Assembly (NCBI GenBank): GCA_905160935.1
Contig: CAJHZI010000004.1
Span: 223,501 to 287,500 of the forward strand
Direction: 5' to 3'
Length of the DNA stretch: 64,000 nucleotides
Origin: Enchytraeus crypticus
Lineage: Eukaryota; Annelida; Clitellata; Enchytraeida; Enchytraeidae
Shown here: positions 34,775-47,033 of the stretch, in pieces
Layout: each line of letters opens with the position of its first letter
Position numbering within the stretch: the first letter of the stretch is position 1
Notes under the pieces: model-generated
Database searches by the model: none
What the model was told of the DNA's origin: nothing
What the model saw: only the letters and a program-made list of their open reading frames with translations
Program-made: the position numbers and the translations under genes

Positions 34775-35843
34775 GACTTTCCGGCAAGGGTGTCCGGTAC
34801 ATTTCAAATTTGTAATCTCTAAGGATGGCCAGTTGCTCATTTTGACGACGATTATGGATCTCCATAATCACACAGTTTCAAAAGTTAACTACGTCTAATA
34901 GTCAATATTAATAAAACATATTTTTGCATTATTTTAATTCTTTTACATTTTTTGGTGAAGCATACACTGCCACATGGAATTCGGAATAATTAATTTTTTT
35001 ATTTTAGTTTCAACAATTTCATGAATTTAATTTATGAAGAGATGATACATTTTAGCAAATTGCTAATATTTGAAACTATGCATATCTAAATTATAAATGA
35101 TACTATAATTTAAAATTTGACAGACATATGAATGATTTTTGAGGGGTTGGTGGTCAGCTAGATAGGAGGCAAGAAAGATGTTAGAGAATGAGTGCCACTG
35201 ATGAAGGTTTAATGTTTTCAGGTTGGTTTCAGTCATCTACCACGGCAGAGGGTGCTGGATGATAGTGCTAGGAAAGAGGATGTGGTATTCTTTTCACTGA
35301 GGGCCGACAGGCAACGTGTAAGAGAGTATCTGCAACAAAACACAGGAAGTACTTCTACGAGATCTAATATTCGCTGGCATGGTAAGGAGCCGGTTGACAA
35401 TCAGTTAACTGCTGATTACCTAACCCTAACCCTAACCCTAAACTTAACCCTAACCCTAATCTTAACTAACCCTAACCCTAACCTTAAACCTAACCCTAAC
35501 CTTAACCCTAACCCTAACCCTAACCTTAACCCTAACCTTAACCCTAACCCTAACTTTAACCATGACCCTAACCCTAACCTTAACCCTAACTTTAACCCTA
35601 ACCCTAACCATAACCGTAACCTTAACCATGACCCTAACCCTAACCCTAACCTTAACCCTAACCCTAACCTTAACCCTAACCCGAACTCTAACGGAGTGCG
35701 GCGCACTGGCTGCACCTTTCCATCAGCTATCATGTGCTCTCACCGCAGGGTTGAGGCGCAATGGATTTGCTGGGGATTGGAAAGAAGTACAAAAAATTGA
35801 AAGCATTATACAACTGTCAAAAGTGCCTATTGTAGTGGCCTAA
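34775..35843 (+). CDS. ZSWIM/FAR1-type zinc-finger protein, C-terminal three exons seen (partial)
   Basis: Exons 34775-34883 (ttttag|G to AAA|gttaac), 35222-35381 (ttcag|GTT to CATG|gtaagg) and 35749-35843 (accgcag|GG to stop TAA); phases agree at both junctions. Exon 1 reads [18 protein letters not shown] and ends DLHNHTVSK: a Cys followed later by HNH, as in the FAR1/WRKY-GCM1-like N-terminal fold of ZSWIM1/ZSWIM3 proteins and MULE-derived transposases. Exon 2 ([19 protein letters not shown] ... LQQNTG) resembles the helical linker that follows in ZSWIM proteins. Exon 3 is short and ends KVPIVVA. Upstream exons, including the start, were not found and the usual transposase and SWIM parts are absent, so it may be a truncated paralogue, a decayed domesticated element or a small standalone protein. 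Intron 2 contains a telomere-like array. Confidence 0.55.
35421..35692. repeat. Interstitial telomere-like (TAACCC)n array with CTTAAC variants
   Basis: About 270 bp of CCCTAA units on the plus strand, interspersed at intervals with CTTAAC units and a few degenerate ones. It lies wholly inside intron 2 of the ZSWIM-like gene, ending about 55 bases before the last acceptor. Confidence 0.9.
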
Positions 35844-35949
35844 TATACTGTACATTATGTAAGTTGCTAAACGGTCACGGCACATTCTATACAGAGTTAA
35901 ATATAGGTTTATGTAAAGAGAAGCGTGTGTTTTATTGATGTTAAAATAA

Positions 35950-36004
35950 AGATAGATAGATAGAGAGAGAGAGAGAGATAGAGACAGAGAGATAGAGAAA
36001 GAGA

Positions 36005-36042
<38 letters not shown>

Positions 36043-36132
36043 CAGAGAGACTGCAAGAGAGAGAAAGAGAGAGATAGAGACCTAGAGAGATGGAGAGAGA
36101 GAGAGAGAGAGAGAGCGAGAGGGAGAGAGAGT
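35950..36132. repeat. (GA)n microsatellite
   Basis: About 180 bp of interrupted GAGAGA on the plus strand. Confidence 0.9.
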
Positions 36133-36356
36133 TGCGAATATTGGTCAACTGCATATTAGCAAGCACACCGTAATAGTGATAGTATAATATTAATTGCACG
36201 CCTTTGAAGTATTGCTGACATAATATGTCTTGTCACAGCTGAGTGCACACTTAGCACTCTAGTGTAGGCGCTAGATATTTGGACTCTGGACTCGCTCGTG
36301 GCTGGTCTGCGAATGCACGTCCAGGGAATTATAAGCTTACTTATTGTTACTTATTA

Positions 36357-36485
36357 TTGGCTGGATCCAGTGGCTACGTCGGTGTAAGATACTCGACCGC
36401 AGATCAGTTAATGCAGGTTCAAATCCTTGGCTCGCCCGTCACTGACATCGCTTTCGAGTGAGGAAACTGACGTTAACCTTAGCCT
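36357..36485 (+). repeat. tRNA-derived SINE, family A (copy 1)
   Basis: GGCTGGATCCAGTGGCTACG ... GGTTCAAATCCTTGGCTCGC has tRNA-like A and B boxes, followed by a tRNA-unrelated part ending GAGGAAACTGACGTTAACC. The same unit recurs near 49688 and 54725 (sense) and 54598 (antisense). Confidence 0.75.
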
Positions 36486-36659
36486 TTACTTAAATGAGTG
36501 TGAGCTTATTACTTCGGAATAACAGGGGTGGCTGAAAGACTAGGACTGCTCATGCTTGATGGTCAATAAATTAATAGTTTTCAACTAATGATGTGAAATA
36601 AAAATGTGAAATAGTAACGTGAAAAAATAATGTGAAATATAATGTTAAAGCTTTTATAT

Positions 36660-36782
36660 TAAATCTCTATCCCTCCCTCCCTGGCTATCTATCGCTCTCC
36701 TTCACCATCTTACTCCCTCTTTCTCTCTCTTTCTATCTCTCTCTCTCCCTCTCACTCTCTCTCTCTCTCTCTTTCTCTATAT
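36660..36782. repeat. (CT)n-rich tract
   Basis: Pyrimidine-rich CTCTCT/CCCT stretch of about 120 bp. Confidence 0.85.
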
Positions 36783-38049
36783 CTATATATTTGTATTTGA
36801 ATTCACATTCTGTTATAATTGAATTTATAGCATTATATAGGCCTATATAAATATATAGGCATTATAAATATATAGGCCTATATATTTAGCCTACATGAGT
36901 AATTTTGTATATACAGACTGCGCCAAAAATGATCCCTCTAAAGAAAATTTTCCATAATTTTGTACTGGACGTCCGTTTAAAATGTAAATTTCAGAGATCA
37001 TCCCTGGTCCACTTCTACGAATTTTCGCCAAATTTCATGACGAGTTGTGCCGTACAAGTCGAAATATAGTCAATTTTACTCATAATCTTATGTTTTAATG
37101 CTAATTAATGCAGTGCGCATAATAGCTGCCTACTGAAATATACTGTGTTTTGAAGATTTTTACCATCTATTGTAGCCTACATGTACTTCTTGAAGTCGCA
37201 GAATACAGCTGGAATCTCCGCAAGCTTTGTGTAGCCCCGCATTCTGTAGTATTAGCATAGGCTAGAAAATCAGGGCCCCCAGTAACTCAGAAATATTTTT
37301 CACACTAAAAAATGGCCATTTGAAGCATGACGTTGATTCACGTCCAATGATGACTTTCAATCTTGAGCATCTTTACTATGTTCACGGAGAAAACCTCCAT
37401 GTTTTCCTGATTTGATCATTTGTAACCTTAAGATTATCACATACTGGGCGAAGTGAGAAATTAGTGTAGGCCTAGTCTGACACCATTAGATATCAACCAA
37501 TTAATTAAAGAACAGTTACAGGTTATCTTTGAAATGCAATTCTAAGCTTCTTCGTACTACGCACGTTTCTGAAAAGATTTCAGTCATGATTATGATTGAA
37601 GGTACACAATTCGAACGGTTACCTCTTTAGAATTAGGCCTATGTTTACATAAAATGACCGAGATTTCCATTTTAGGTTCACAACAATATTGTAATTTAAA
37701 GTAGCCTATGTCTAATATATAGAGAAATTTAGCAATAAAAATAAAAAGCAAGCTATATAGTATTTAAAAATGGGTAAAACTTCGCTTGCTCTTCGCGTAT
37801 TGCAATTAACTTTGGAGCCCATGCTGAGAGCCAGACTAGGAATGATCGCTGATATTTACATGATAAAGAGACATATGGGATCATAACTCTCAACTATGGG
37901 ACAGTCATTTAAGTTACCTGATGCTCTACACGCTGAGCTATTGAGACATTCAAGTGCAACATAAAATACATGTGACTATAGAGAGAACTCCTGGTTACAT
38001 TATTAGTCCGGAGCTGTGCAGTTTAAAGAGACATACAAGGATGGACAAC

Positions 38050-38785
38050 ACCAGTGGCGGATCCAGAGGGGCCCGGCTCCCCCCCCCCCTTAGGCCCGTC
38101 GAAAAAAAAATAAAACTATATTTTCATTGTTTCTAGGACAATTTGTATGTGTAAATATGTTTGTAAGGGCAGTGGTTGGGGGGGGGGGGGGGGGTACAAG
38201 ATGGAACTCAGTTCTACTATAGTCTAATATTTTTCAAATGTGGACCCCACTAGGGGCCCATATATTTGGTATACTAGGAAGCCTGTATATATGGAGGGGG
38301 GACGAAAAGGTTGACCGTTTCACTAGCTCTTAATTTTCACATAAACCACTGTATAAGAGAAGAAAAGGGTTTGAATAAAAAATGTGAACTCTGTCCCGGA
38401 GCAGTGATAGAGAAGTGGTGCAAACAGCCATGGCTGGGAGGGGCCCCCTACTGCCAAAATTTGGTCACTTTTGCAATTCGTCCAGATCAGCTGAGTTTCT
38501 TCGAACGTGAAGAAATTAACCTGCTTTCTTTTCCAAAATAAATATATGATTTTAGACATTTTAGATTTTCCCCAGACTTTACTACGGGTATGACTAGGGG
38601 GGGGGGTAAGATACGGGAATACACTCACTCTGTGAACCGAGCGAAGTAGTGAAAAACTTTCCAACCCCCCCCCCCTCACAGAATTTTTTCTGGTTGCTTC
38701 ACATGCCCCGAAGCAAAAAATAAGCAAAAATGTGTACTCTCAAAAAAATATTTCGGGCCCCCTCCTTAAATAATTCCTGGACAAC
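38050..38785. repeat. Possible GTGGCGGATCCAG-ended DNA element
   Basis: Starts CAGTGGCGGATCCAGAGGGG, a common end of non-autonomous DNA elements in invertebrates, and is rich in G and C homopolymers. The presumed right end near 38785 is only weakly inverted and I could not fix a target duplication. Confidence 0.35.
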
Positions 38786-39025
38786 ATAGTGATAGTGATA
38801 CAACTAAACCTACATAAAACAATTAATATTAAATAGTTAGGAAGATGATTTAATACGTTTTCTGGAGTTGTAAATTAATTTGCGCTTATACGAGTCGTAC
38901 ATTTGCGTTTATACGTACATTGAAATACTCTTCCCCTATTTCAACAAGTGAAGAGCATCTGTAGCTATAGGATAACGATTTTCTAGTACGACATAATCTA
39001 TTCAACTAGTTTCAATCGGAAGCAA

Positions 39026-39100
39026 CGGTGGCATAATGGTTTAGATGCTAGGCATTAGATCATGTGCTTCGAGGTTTGATTCCGTCTCGAGTCGCTTTAA
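39026..39100 (+). repeat. tRNA-like SINE head
   Basis: GGTGGCATAATGGTTTAGATG resembles an A box and GAGGTTTGATTCCGTCTC a B box, in the right order and spacing, followed by T-rich sequence. The acceptor stem does not pair well, so a functional tRNA is unlikely. Confidence 0.45.
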
Positions 39101-39930
39101 TTTTTTTAAGTTTTACTAAATTTCTTTAGTTTCTTAGGAATATATTTAGTGTTAGGGTAAGGGGTAAGGGTTTGGGTTAGAGGTAGTTAAAGAAAGTTTA
39201 ATTAAAATTACAATTCTGCTTACTTAGTTTTTTCACTTGTCGAAATAAGCGAAGAGTTTTTTTTATTTTACGTTTAAGCGCAAGTGATGGCTACTGAAGT
39301 GAAAGCTTTAAAAATAGCTTCTCGTTCATTAGATACATAATACAAGCAATACCTACTGCATATACCTCCTATTTAAATCGTTGAGCAAATAACTCGGGTT
39401 GGCCAATCTGTTAAAATCAGTGTATCCTGGCATAACTAAACTGAGCTAAATTAGATTTGATAAAAATTAAATTTTGAATAGCATGGACGCAGACATAGAA
39501 TAAAGAAAAACCGATAGAATAAAATAATATATATAGAATAAATAATAATAATACATAATAATAGCAATAATAAATAATAATAATAGATAGATAGAATAAA
39601 TAGATAGAATAAAATCTTATTTTAAAGATCTTTGGAAGCAGACTTAACACTACCCCCGCCTAAATAATCACTCGGTCAAAATAATATTATTCTATATACA
39701 TAGAATTTTATAAAGTTTAAAAATAATTATGAATAAATTATTTATGCCGCTAGAGAGAAAGTAAAAATAAAGCTACCAATGCGGTAGAGCCATGATAATT
39801 CCTGATATTTAACCCAAATTATTATGTTCTCGATCTTAATGATTTATTTCGTTAAAAGATATCATGGAGCTTGCGACTAACAAAATTAAGATACTTTTAG
39901 TTTTTGCGGATATAGTTTTAAACAAAAATA

Positions 39931-39966
<36 letters not shown>

Positions 39967-40605
39967 ATTCATACAGTAAAAATATTTTTATAATCATAAC
40001 CTCCAATAAATTCTGGAAAACGTATAATTTTTATGAGTGATAGATATTAATTTCTAAAACTAAACCTGCTAATTTATACTAAAATCGGTCTAGTGTTTAT
40101 CTAGTTAAAGTTGATTTTGTGAACAGTTGTATTTCATGGATCTTTTGCTTTATAGATATAACAACAACAACAATAATAATACGATTAGAGTGCTGTTGTC
40201 CATGACAACTTCGAACACTGTGGAACAAAATTGCAACCGATGAACAGAGTGAGGGGTCCATAAACGGTGCAAGCCAAAATCTGGGTGGTCAGTTCAAGGA
40301 ATAATATATGCCGATAGTAAAAGTAAATGTATAATGATAACCTTAAGCATTCTGGAAAGCATATATTTTATACCAGTCATGGATATTATTTTGAGGACAT
40401 ATATGCTAATTTAAAATTAAAATACGTTTAATGGTTTTGAAGATATACCGGTAAGCAATAATATTTTACTAAATGCCATATTAAATACTGATACATTCTA
40501 TGCTTTTCTTCTTCTCTTCTAACTATCGCTCTTGTTCTTCTCTTTCAACTTTCTCTAGCAAGCGTAAGACTCACCTTTTCCCATCATAGACATAATCGAT
40601 CTATC

Positions 40606-40790
40606 CTGACGATTTTTGATCACCGGACTGGCTTTCGTTTAGGACTTTACTTCTCCTCAGCACGTTTCTTTTGCTGATTGGTCTGGGTGAATTAATCTGT
40701 AGTGATGTGTGCTGTGGTGATGTCCCTGACATCATCCCTGGATGAGGAAAAGGATGTTAAACTTTTATTAATATATTATTATTATTAAAA
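40606..40790 (+). repeat. Interspersed repeat, family B, with TTA/ATT tail
   Basis: Contains GATCACCGGACTGGC, TTCTCCTCAGCACG, GATGTCCCTGACATCATCCC and GGATGAGGAAAAGGATG, ending in (ATT)n. Copies on the other strand lie near 47885, 52715, 52970, 53885 and 54390. Confidence 0.65.
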
Positions 40791-40929
40791 TTGTCATTAG
40801 GCCGCCATTTTGATTTTTTTAGTACAATATTTTCACTGTTTAAGTGCGCAAGTATAAAACATGTCATTTTCAGGGTGACCTCGCGATTCTAACAAGGTAT
40901 AATACACTATTTCCAAAAATTTTTTGCAG

Positions 40930-41030
40930 TTCTAGGTTACGTTGCTTTTGATGGCACATCAATTGCAGCCGGCACAGATTGAAGAATAACCTTCCATCAC
41001 CCTTAGATTATTCATTCAAAGCTGTCAACA
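40930..41030 (-). repeat. SINE3-type tail fragment
   Basis: GTTGCTTTTGATGGCACATC ... CAGCCGGCACAGATT ... AATAACCTTCCATCACCC matches the non-5S tail of the elements at 24170 and 63050; the 5S-like head is missing. Confidence 0.55.
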
Positions 41031-41613
41031 GAATATATATTAATAATGTTTAATATATAAATAAATGTATGATATACATATATAGTAAATAATTAAGTTA
41101 TTTCCTGATCAGCTAGACCTAGTTGGAAATCGAGGCCCTTAGAGTTTTGAACTTACACATTAATGTCAAAATGATTTTGAAATAAGGTAAACTACCAGAG
41201 TTAACTTTGGAGAATAAAATTCGAAGAACCTTGAGTCATATTTGCCAAAAGCCTTGATTTATAGTCTCTTATCTGTTTTTTACCATTCTTCTTTCTTTTA
41301 AATTTTCTAGAATAGGTTAGTAGGTCTACATTTGTCCCTTAATAGAAATGCAGCCATAATTCATAAAATTCCATAGTTCATTCAAAGCTTGATTACTGCA
41401 AACTCATTAAATCCGAGGTCCCAGTTCGGAAAACCGTTTTAAGCAGCCCCTCTTTCACATGTTCACTGAACATGTGCGTATCTCCTCTAGAATGTATCAT
41501 AGAATTTACTTTGAACATGTATACACAAAACCATGTTGAATAGAGTGATTGACACACTCTTTTTTGTGCTTGGTTTTCAGAAGATATTTATAGCAGGATC
41601 TACAGGACATACT

Positions 41614-41661
41614 ATGAGATCTAGCAGCGTTATGTCTTCTTGCCCTAATCTTGTGCTATGA
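41614..41661 (+). promoter_or_regulatory. Upstream ORF overlapping the mTERF-family start
   Basis: ATG at 41614 opens a 15-codon frame whose TGA (41659-41661) overlaps the main ATG (41658-41660) as ATGA. The main frame has a stop at 41646-41648, so the 41658 start is well fixed. Such an arrangement can couple translation to termination and reinitiation. Confidence 0.45.
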
Positions 41662-44375
41662 CGCTATACCACAGCGCTGCAAGTCGACTTTTCCTGTCTG
41701 TCAGACTTCCTCTTTGTTCATTGAGGAAGCAGACTAGTACACTTATGCATATATCAACAATCATTGGCTCTAGTGTAAATATACGACTTCCTGGTACTGG
41801 CATGAGGTTGTGGAATAATTGTCTTAAGGCTTCCAGTATTAATGAAGTCAGGATGATATCTACTGCTGTGAGGCGGGATTATCGTGTGAAGGCAGGCCCT
41901 TCTGTCCTTTCTATTGAAGAGGAGTTTATACAAAGGGTAATACTGCTTGACATGCTGTAATTTGTATTTCGTATTATATTGATTCAAGTATATGAATGTT
42001 GTATTATTGATGCAGTGTTTATGTATCATGTTTTTATTTTGGGATTTTGTACTTTGCATTTAATTATCAGTAATATCAGTAATCAGTAAATGGGTCTTAA
42101 ACAAGCATCTGTGCTTCCTGACCCAATGTGCCATTATGTTATGTTAATAAGTGTTATAATTATTTATTTTAGCGTGGCCTAAACGAAATATCCACGTGTC
42201 CTAAATGAAATATCCACGTGTAAAATTTCTTTTATAAACTTAACTTGGCATGTATTAATTCTTGTCTAGCTTTATATAGATAATTTTTATACCTTGCTTT
42301 ATCTAAGAGTATGAAGTATCAAACACATGACTCTGTTGTGTCATCTATTTAGTGGTGTCCAAGAAAAAGTAATTATTTGTAAGCTCTTTTTTTCTTAACA
42401 TCAGCCTCTGTTTATTTTTTGAGTGATTTCATAGGCAATGAAAAACTATCTATTGGTAAATATATATATTTGTAATCCTATGTCCTTGAATTGCGACTAA
42501 TTAGCTCCCTTTCTTGAAATCTTCATATTGGACTAATTTTTCATACAATGGATATGCACCGATATTAGACCTTCTTAAATTTTACACTAGGGCTTGATTC
42601 TGTTTGACAGTAGCTGATGTTTTCATGAACGCTAGTGTTACTTTCATTGTTTGTTATAATTAATTAATTCATTTACAGAAACTTGAAGGTATTAGGCTTT
42701 TTTGAAATAGATTGTTTTTCTGTAATAACTGCAGCCGACGCAACGTTTTAGTAGTACTTTTTTCTTTACTCGTTTAATACAATTCTATTATTTTCTATAT
42801 GAGGTGGAAAAGTATTCTTAAAATTATAGATAGATATAAATATAGGCCTGAAGCTAAGCAAAATAATGATGACCAACTAACACTTTAGAAATTCAACCTA
42901 ATTAGAATTTGTATGCTTATGCTTTTATTGCAAAGAGTATAATTTTACTTTGTTTCCTGCAGACGTTGCAGCGATATGGAAGGAAGATTTCAGAGGAGGA
43001 TGTGAAGAAACTGTATCTCGCGAAGTTTCGTTTACTTATTTCAGCAGGCTGCAAGCCGTGCGAACTAGTCGAATATCCTCGAATACTAGACTACAGTATC
43101 GATCAATTAGTGGCCTTTGTGGATCAGTACAACTCTCTCAACGTGCAAAAGATATCCATGCCTCTGCTCAAATTTGTAACGAGCAAGAACTGGGAGCGAA
43201 CTGCTTCCAGAAATATTGAGAAATATCTTAAAGCTAACAACGGTCGCGTCAATCAAGTAGATGGCATTGCAGAAGTCCTAGAATGTAACGAAGTAATGAT
43301 GATGCAGATATTTGCAAGAAATCCGCGTTTATATGGGCGAGATGTTGATGAGTTTGTCAAGAAGATCAAGATATTACGACAGTATGGGGCTGAATTGGGT
43401 GCTATTAGATCTAATACTCATATACTGAATAACAAGACGTTAGAAGTGATAGAATCGAGAGCTCGGCGTTTGGCGAAGGTTCAGCCAAACTATCCTCTCG
43501 ATGTGGGTGCTATAGGTCGCACCGATCGCGAATTTGAGAGAATTCTGTCCCGAGTCGCTAGTTTTGAAATGTCTGCACCAGTACTTGATAGTGACTCAAC
43601 AATAGAATCAATACCAGAGTTGGCTTGCAAGAATCGTCGAGTGGTTAAATCAAAGGTTGATTATTTACTGTCGCACGGTTACACGCAGATTGACATTCAG
43701 CACAATCTTAACTTATTTATGTATTGTTTGCCTCGAATTCGAAGTTCATTAGAATATTTACAGGGATATCACATTGGTAAGGTGAACCTGCAGCAGTGTT
43801 TTAGATACCTAAAAGTAGGAATGCCATCTAGTAGTACACGGCGATACTCTCTGAGAAAAAAACTCTCAAATCTGCTAAAATGTTCTATTGACCAGTTGCC
43901 ACCCTGTATTAAATATTCTAAATTAAACAAATCAACGCTGAATATTACCCCCGATGTGCTATCTAGTAACTACAATCTCTTGCTTGAGAGGGGATATACT
44001 CACTCGTCTATTCTCAAGGTTCCTATTGTTTTAACCCACGGCAGTGACATCCTGTGTAATGCCTTGGCCGCAGCTAAGTTAGAATACGCAGACTTCTTTA
44101 TTCGACATAAAGGCGATCAGGTGAAGCTTCTGAATGTCATTCAGTATGTTATAGAAAAGTCTTCTAGTTTTAATTACTTGTCGGTGACGTCTTCTGTATC
44201 GAGTAGCGAGCAATCTGATGACGATTCCGATGAAAACTCTGATTCTTTGTCCTACGACGTGCATGCTGAAAAGTTAACAAAGTTTGATTTAGCAGTACCA
44301 GCAAATGGTGATGATAGTGAAATATTAAGGACATCAAAATTATCGGATTCTATGATGAAAATGGATATTGGCTAG
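41658..44375 (+). CDS. mTERF-family mitochondrial transcription termination factor-like protein
   Basis: Two coding exons, 41658-41936 (CAA AGG|gtaata) and 42963-44375 (cctgcag|ACG), phase 0, 563 codons plus stop. mTERF proteins bind mitochondrial DNA or rRNA and act in transcription termination, replication pausing or ribosome assembly. The first ~35 residues (MTLYHSAASRLFLSVRLP...) are hydroxylated, basic and free of acid, as in mitochondrial presequences. Exon 2 shows repeated helical mTERF modules: LLISAGCKPCELVEYPRIL, VDYLLSHGYTQIDIQHNL, and YNLLLERGYTHSSILKVPIV. The protein is longer than the usual 340-410 residues, partly from a Ser/Asp/Glu-rich C-terminal tail (SSVSSSEQSDDDSDENSDS). 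I cannot say which mTERF subfamily it belongs to. An acceptor-like ttttcag at 41573-41579 suggests a further 5' UTR exon upstream. Confidence 0.8.
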
Positions 44376-44539
44376 TTGGGCTGATTGTAACGATTTATCT
44401 AGTGCATGTTTAGTGTAGTCTACTTTCTTTTGTAGATGAGTCATATTTTCATTCAGCTCTTAGATGTACCCCTCCCTCTAATTTTCTGCATAATGGCTCA
44501 TCCAAGGTGCATATTCCTATTTGCCTAATAGTACTTTTT

Positions 44540-44590
44540 CTTGTTGGTCTTTAAAAAAGAACTTTAAGTTCTTTTTTAAAGACCAACAAG
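44540..44590. repeat. Perfect 25-bp inverted repeat with 1-nt loop
   Basis: CTTGTTGGTCTTTAAAAAAG...CTT is followed after a single T by its exact reverse complement. It starts 165 bases past the stop of the mTERF-family gene and would fold into a long hairpin in the 3' UTR or just beyond it. Confidence 0.9.
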
Positions 44591-45126
44591 TTGATTTAAT
44601 CCTGGGTGACCAATTAGCTGAAAACCTGCAAAAATCAGGAATTTCAAAATGATGAGGTACAGTCAGGAAAAATGAAATTCTGTGACAAGTCAGGGAAGAT
44701 AGAATTTGGGTATTTAACTGTTAGGGTATAAAAATTTAAAATATTTAAGACACATACAACAAAATATACACAGATTGTGTTGGTAGTGAACAAAAAGTAT
44801 TTAGCAATTAATGGCAACACTTCAAAAGTATTTTGTTAAAATGGCAGTGTATATAATGTTTGAAAATCATCTCTGACATTGTCGACTGAGATAGAAGTCG
44901 ATGCTGCGTCTACGATGACAAAAAATGCCGAGGCTCGCTTGAATAGGTTATTTGATGTGGTTTTGAGAATGGTCACACTGTTAACTACCCCTGTCTTTTC
45001 CAAAACTTAATTATAGTTTTAGGCTATTTCTCAGCTTGCGTGATTCGCTGACTACTACGAGAACAGACTTCTTTTAAGTATTCTATAGTGGCTCAGATTC
45101 AGCCCACATTACTATTGCTCTACATA

Positions 45127-47033
45127 CAGGGGCGGTTCTGGCTTATGCAAAATGGGGTAGCCAGAGGGGTGGCAAAGCAAAATTTAGGGGGGGCACATAT
45201 GAGGCTTTTTCGGGGAGGGCGCTATTAAACCCCCTCCCCGAAAGTGTAATGTTTTTAAATTATAGTCATGAAACCGTACATTTTCTTAGCATCTTATAAT
45301 AAATATATGGGTTTATTTTTCTTTTTGGAATTTGCAATTAATAAATCTTTTCTATGATATATCATCTTCATCATCATCACATCTGTCTAAATAAGCATAA
45401 AAAATCTTGAATTCATGCAGTCCTTGGCCACATCCAACTATGATGTTTTGCTAATGATACTAAACAAATAACTAATACAATTAACGTAGAAATTTGTAAA
45501 CTTCAACGTTTTAGATTCGCATTAAAAGGAAACGTTTGCAATTTTCCCAAATCATAACATAAAACAAACATAAACTGAACGAAACCTTCATTTAATTGCC
45601 TACTTAATGTATGAATTACATCTATATTGTCATTGCGTACTTTAGACCTAATGCTAGAAATAAAGAGAATTGTATCTTAGTTGTATTGCTAGAACTTTAT
45701 AAAACAATCTAGCGACCATGTTTCATTCAGATGAAGCCCAAAACTGAATGAGAAGTAGAATGAACAATCTACCGACTCGAAGACTCCAGATAGATAGCGA
45801 GAGCCCTTAATTACTTGTTAATAAATGTGTTCATTGTCTTATCACATCCTTTGAAGTCGACTTAAGGTAGACTTTCAGATTCGTACCGGGAGATTTTGCA
45901 CTCAACTATAGAAGGTTAGTATGTTTTACGAGAGTTGGAGAGTTGATTGCGGGAGTCTTTCATAAAATCAAACAGCTTTATAATTCGATGGAAGCAGCAT
46001 CGTAAAACAATTAGACAATTTGCACTTAAACTACTACAACCGATTCGTTGTTCTGCCGGTGTCTCAATTAAACGTTTACTTGACTTATTCAGCCTACAAC
46101 TGTACTGCACCGCAGATCTGAAATTCTCTTTCATCTACTGTTTGGATGTCTTCGTCTGAATGACATCGGCCTCCGCTTTCCTATGAACAGTTCCATAGGC
46201 AGTTGAAGATCTATCTTTTCAAGCTCTCTTTTCTATCCATTGACTATGAGTTACGACCAGAACGCAAGCCTCCTTTTCTTTAATTTCCTTCATCTTTGGA
46301 CTTTATCTTTATTTTTTAAATTTCCTTTATTTGTGGATTTTGTTATTTGCACCGTATTGGACCTTCTTTTTGCACACCAGCTGTGATTTGTCTCAATCGT
46401 GCTCGATGTTGTCATTGGCTACAATAGCACTCTAATTGTTATTATGTTATGTTTATGAACTTCGTAGAAAAGCTCCCCCTGCACGAGGCAGCACTTGAAG
46501 GGAGGACTGCTGCAATATTTGCTATTCTAAAAGTCTCGCGTAACGCTTCTGAAATTGGTTCCAAAAAACAATGTTAAATCAAGCAGATTGATAAGTGTGT
46601 GAGAGTCTGATCTATTCGATCTTAGCTTCGTTGCGTCGCAACATTCGACTAAGCTAATGAAGCTCATTATGAAGGTCTATAAAAAACTTCTAAGTTCTAG
46701 CTCTGCACTCAGCAGCCCTTCTATATAGTGAGTGGACTCTGGCAGAGTGTGAGTCTGCGCGTAAGTAATAAGATATCATATCACTGATGTCGGGTTCTGA
46801 CGGTTTGCCTTTAATTCGCTGTTCGATTGCGTTATTAAGGTGCATCACACTTTAATCAAGCATCTTAAAGAAGCATCGTCTTAAATGAGCATCTAATGCT
46901 CCTGATACAGCACTGTTATGTTATGGTAATCAGCAATAAAAATCAATATTTTTTGCTGACCATCTTTGGGGTGGCCAGCCCTTCATTTAGGGTGGCCGTG
47001 GCCACCCCAGACCACCCCTCAGAACCGCCACTG
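45127..47033. mobile_element. hAT-like DNA transposon, non-autonomous
   Basis: Left end CAGGGGCGGTTCTG and right end CAGAACCGCCACTG are inverted repeats. They are flanked by TCTACATA (45119-45126) and TCTACATG (47034-47041), a near-perfect 8-bp target duplication as made by hAT transposases. The 1.9-kb interior has no hAT transposase frame; its small open frames look random. Between the mTERF-family gene and RNF13. Confidence 0.75.

Larger units (their letters stand above)
35844..41657. other. Gene-poor stretch with microsatellites and SINEs
   Basis: No coding exon recognised over 5.8 kb. It holds (GA)n at 35950-36130, a tRNA-derived SINE at about 36357-36485, a CT-rich tract at 36660-36780, a tRNA-like SINE head at 39026-39100, (TA)n at 39937-39962, a repeat ending in GGATGTTAAAC at 40606-40790, a SINE3 tail at 40930-41030 and G/C homopolymer-rich repeat sequence at 38040-38790. 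Short open frames here are composed of simple repeats. Confidence 0.5.

Noticed and set aside
35252-35843. Continuous frame running through the telomere-like repeat as NPNPNLNPN
   Set aside because: The repeat has few stops in most frames, and good donor and acceptor sites at 35381 and 35749 remove it cleanly.
38311-38727. Open frames of 76 and 134 codons on both strands
   Set aside because: They lie in repeat sequence with G and C homopolymers and have no family similarity or splice context.
39026-39100. tRNA gene
   Set aside because: A and B boxes are recognisable but the acceptor stem does not pair, so a SINE head or tRNA pseudogene is more likely.
42950-43219. Second frame overlapping the mTERF-family exon
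   Set aside because: A shadow frame of the clear mTERF coding exon.
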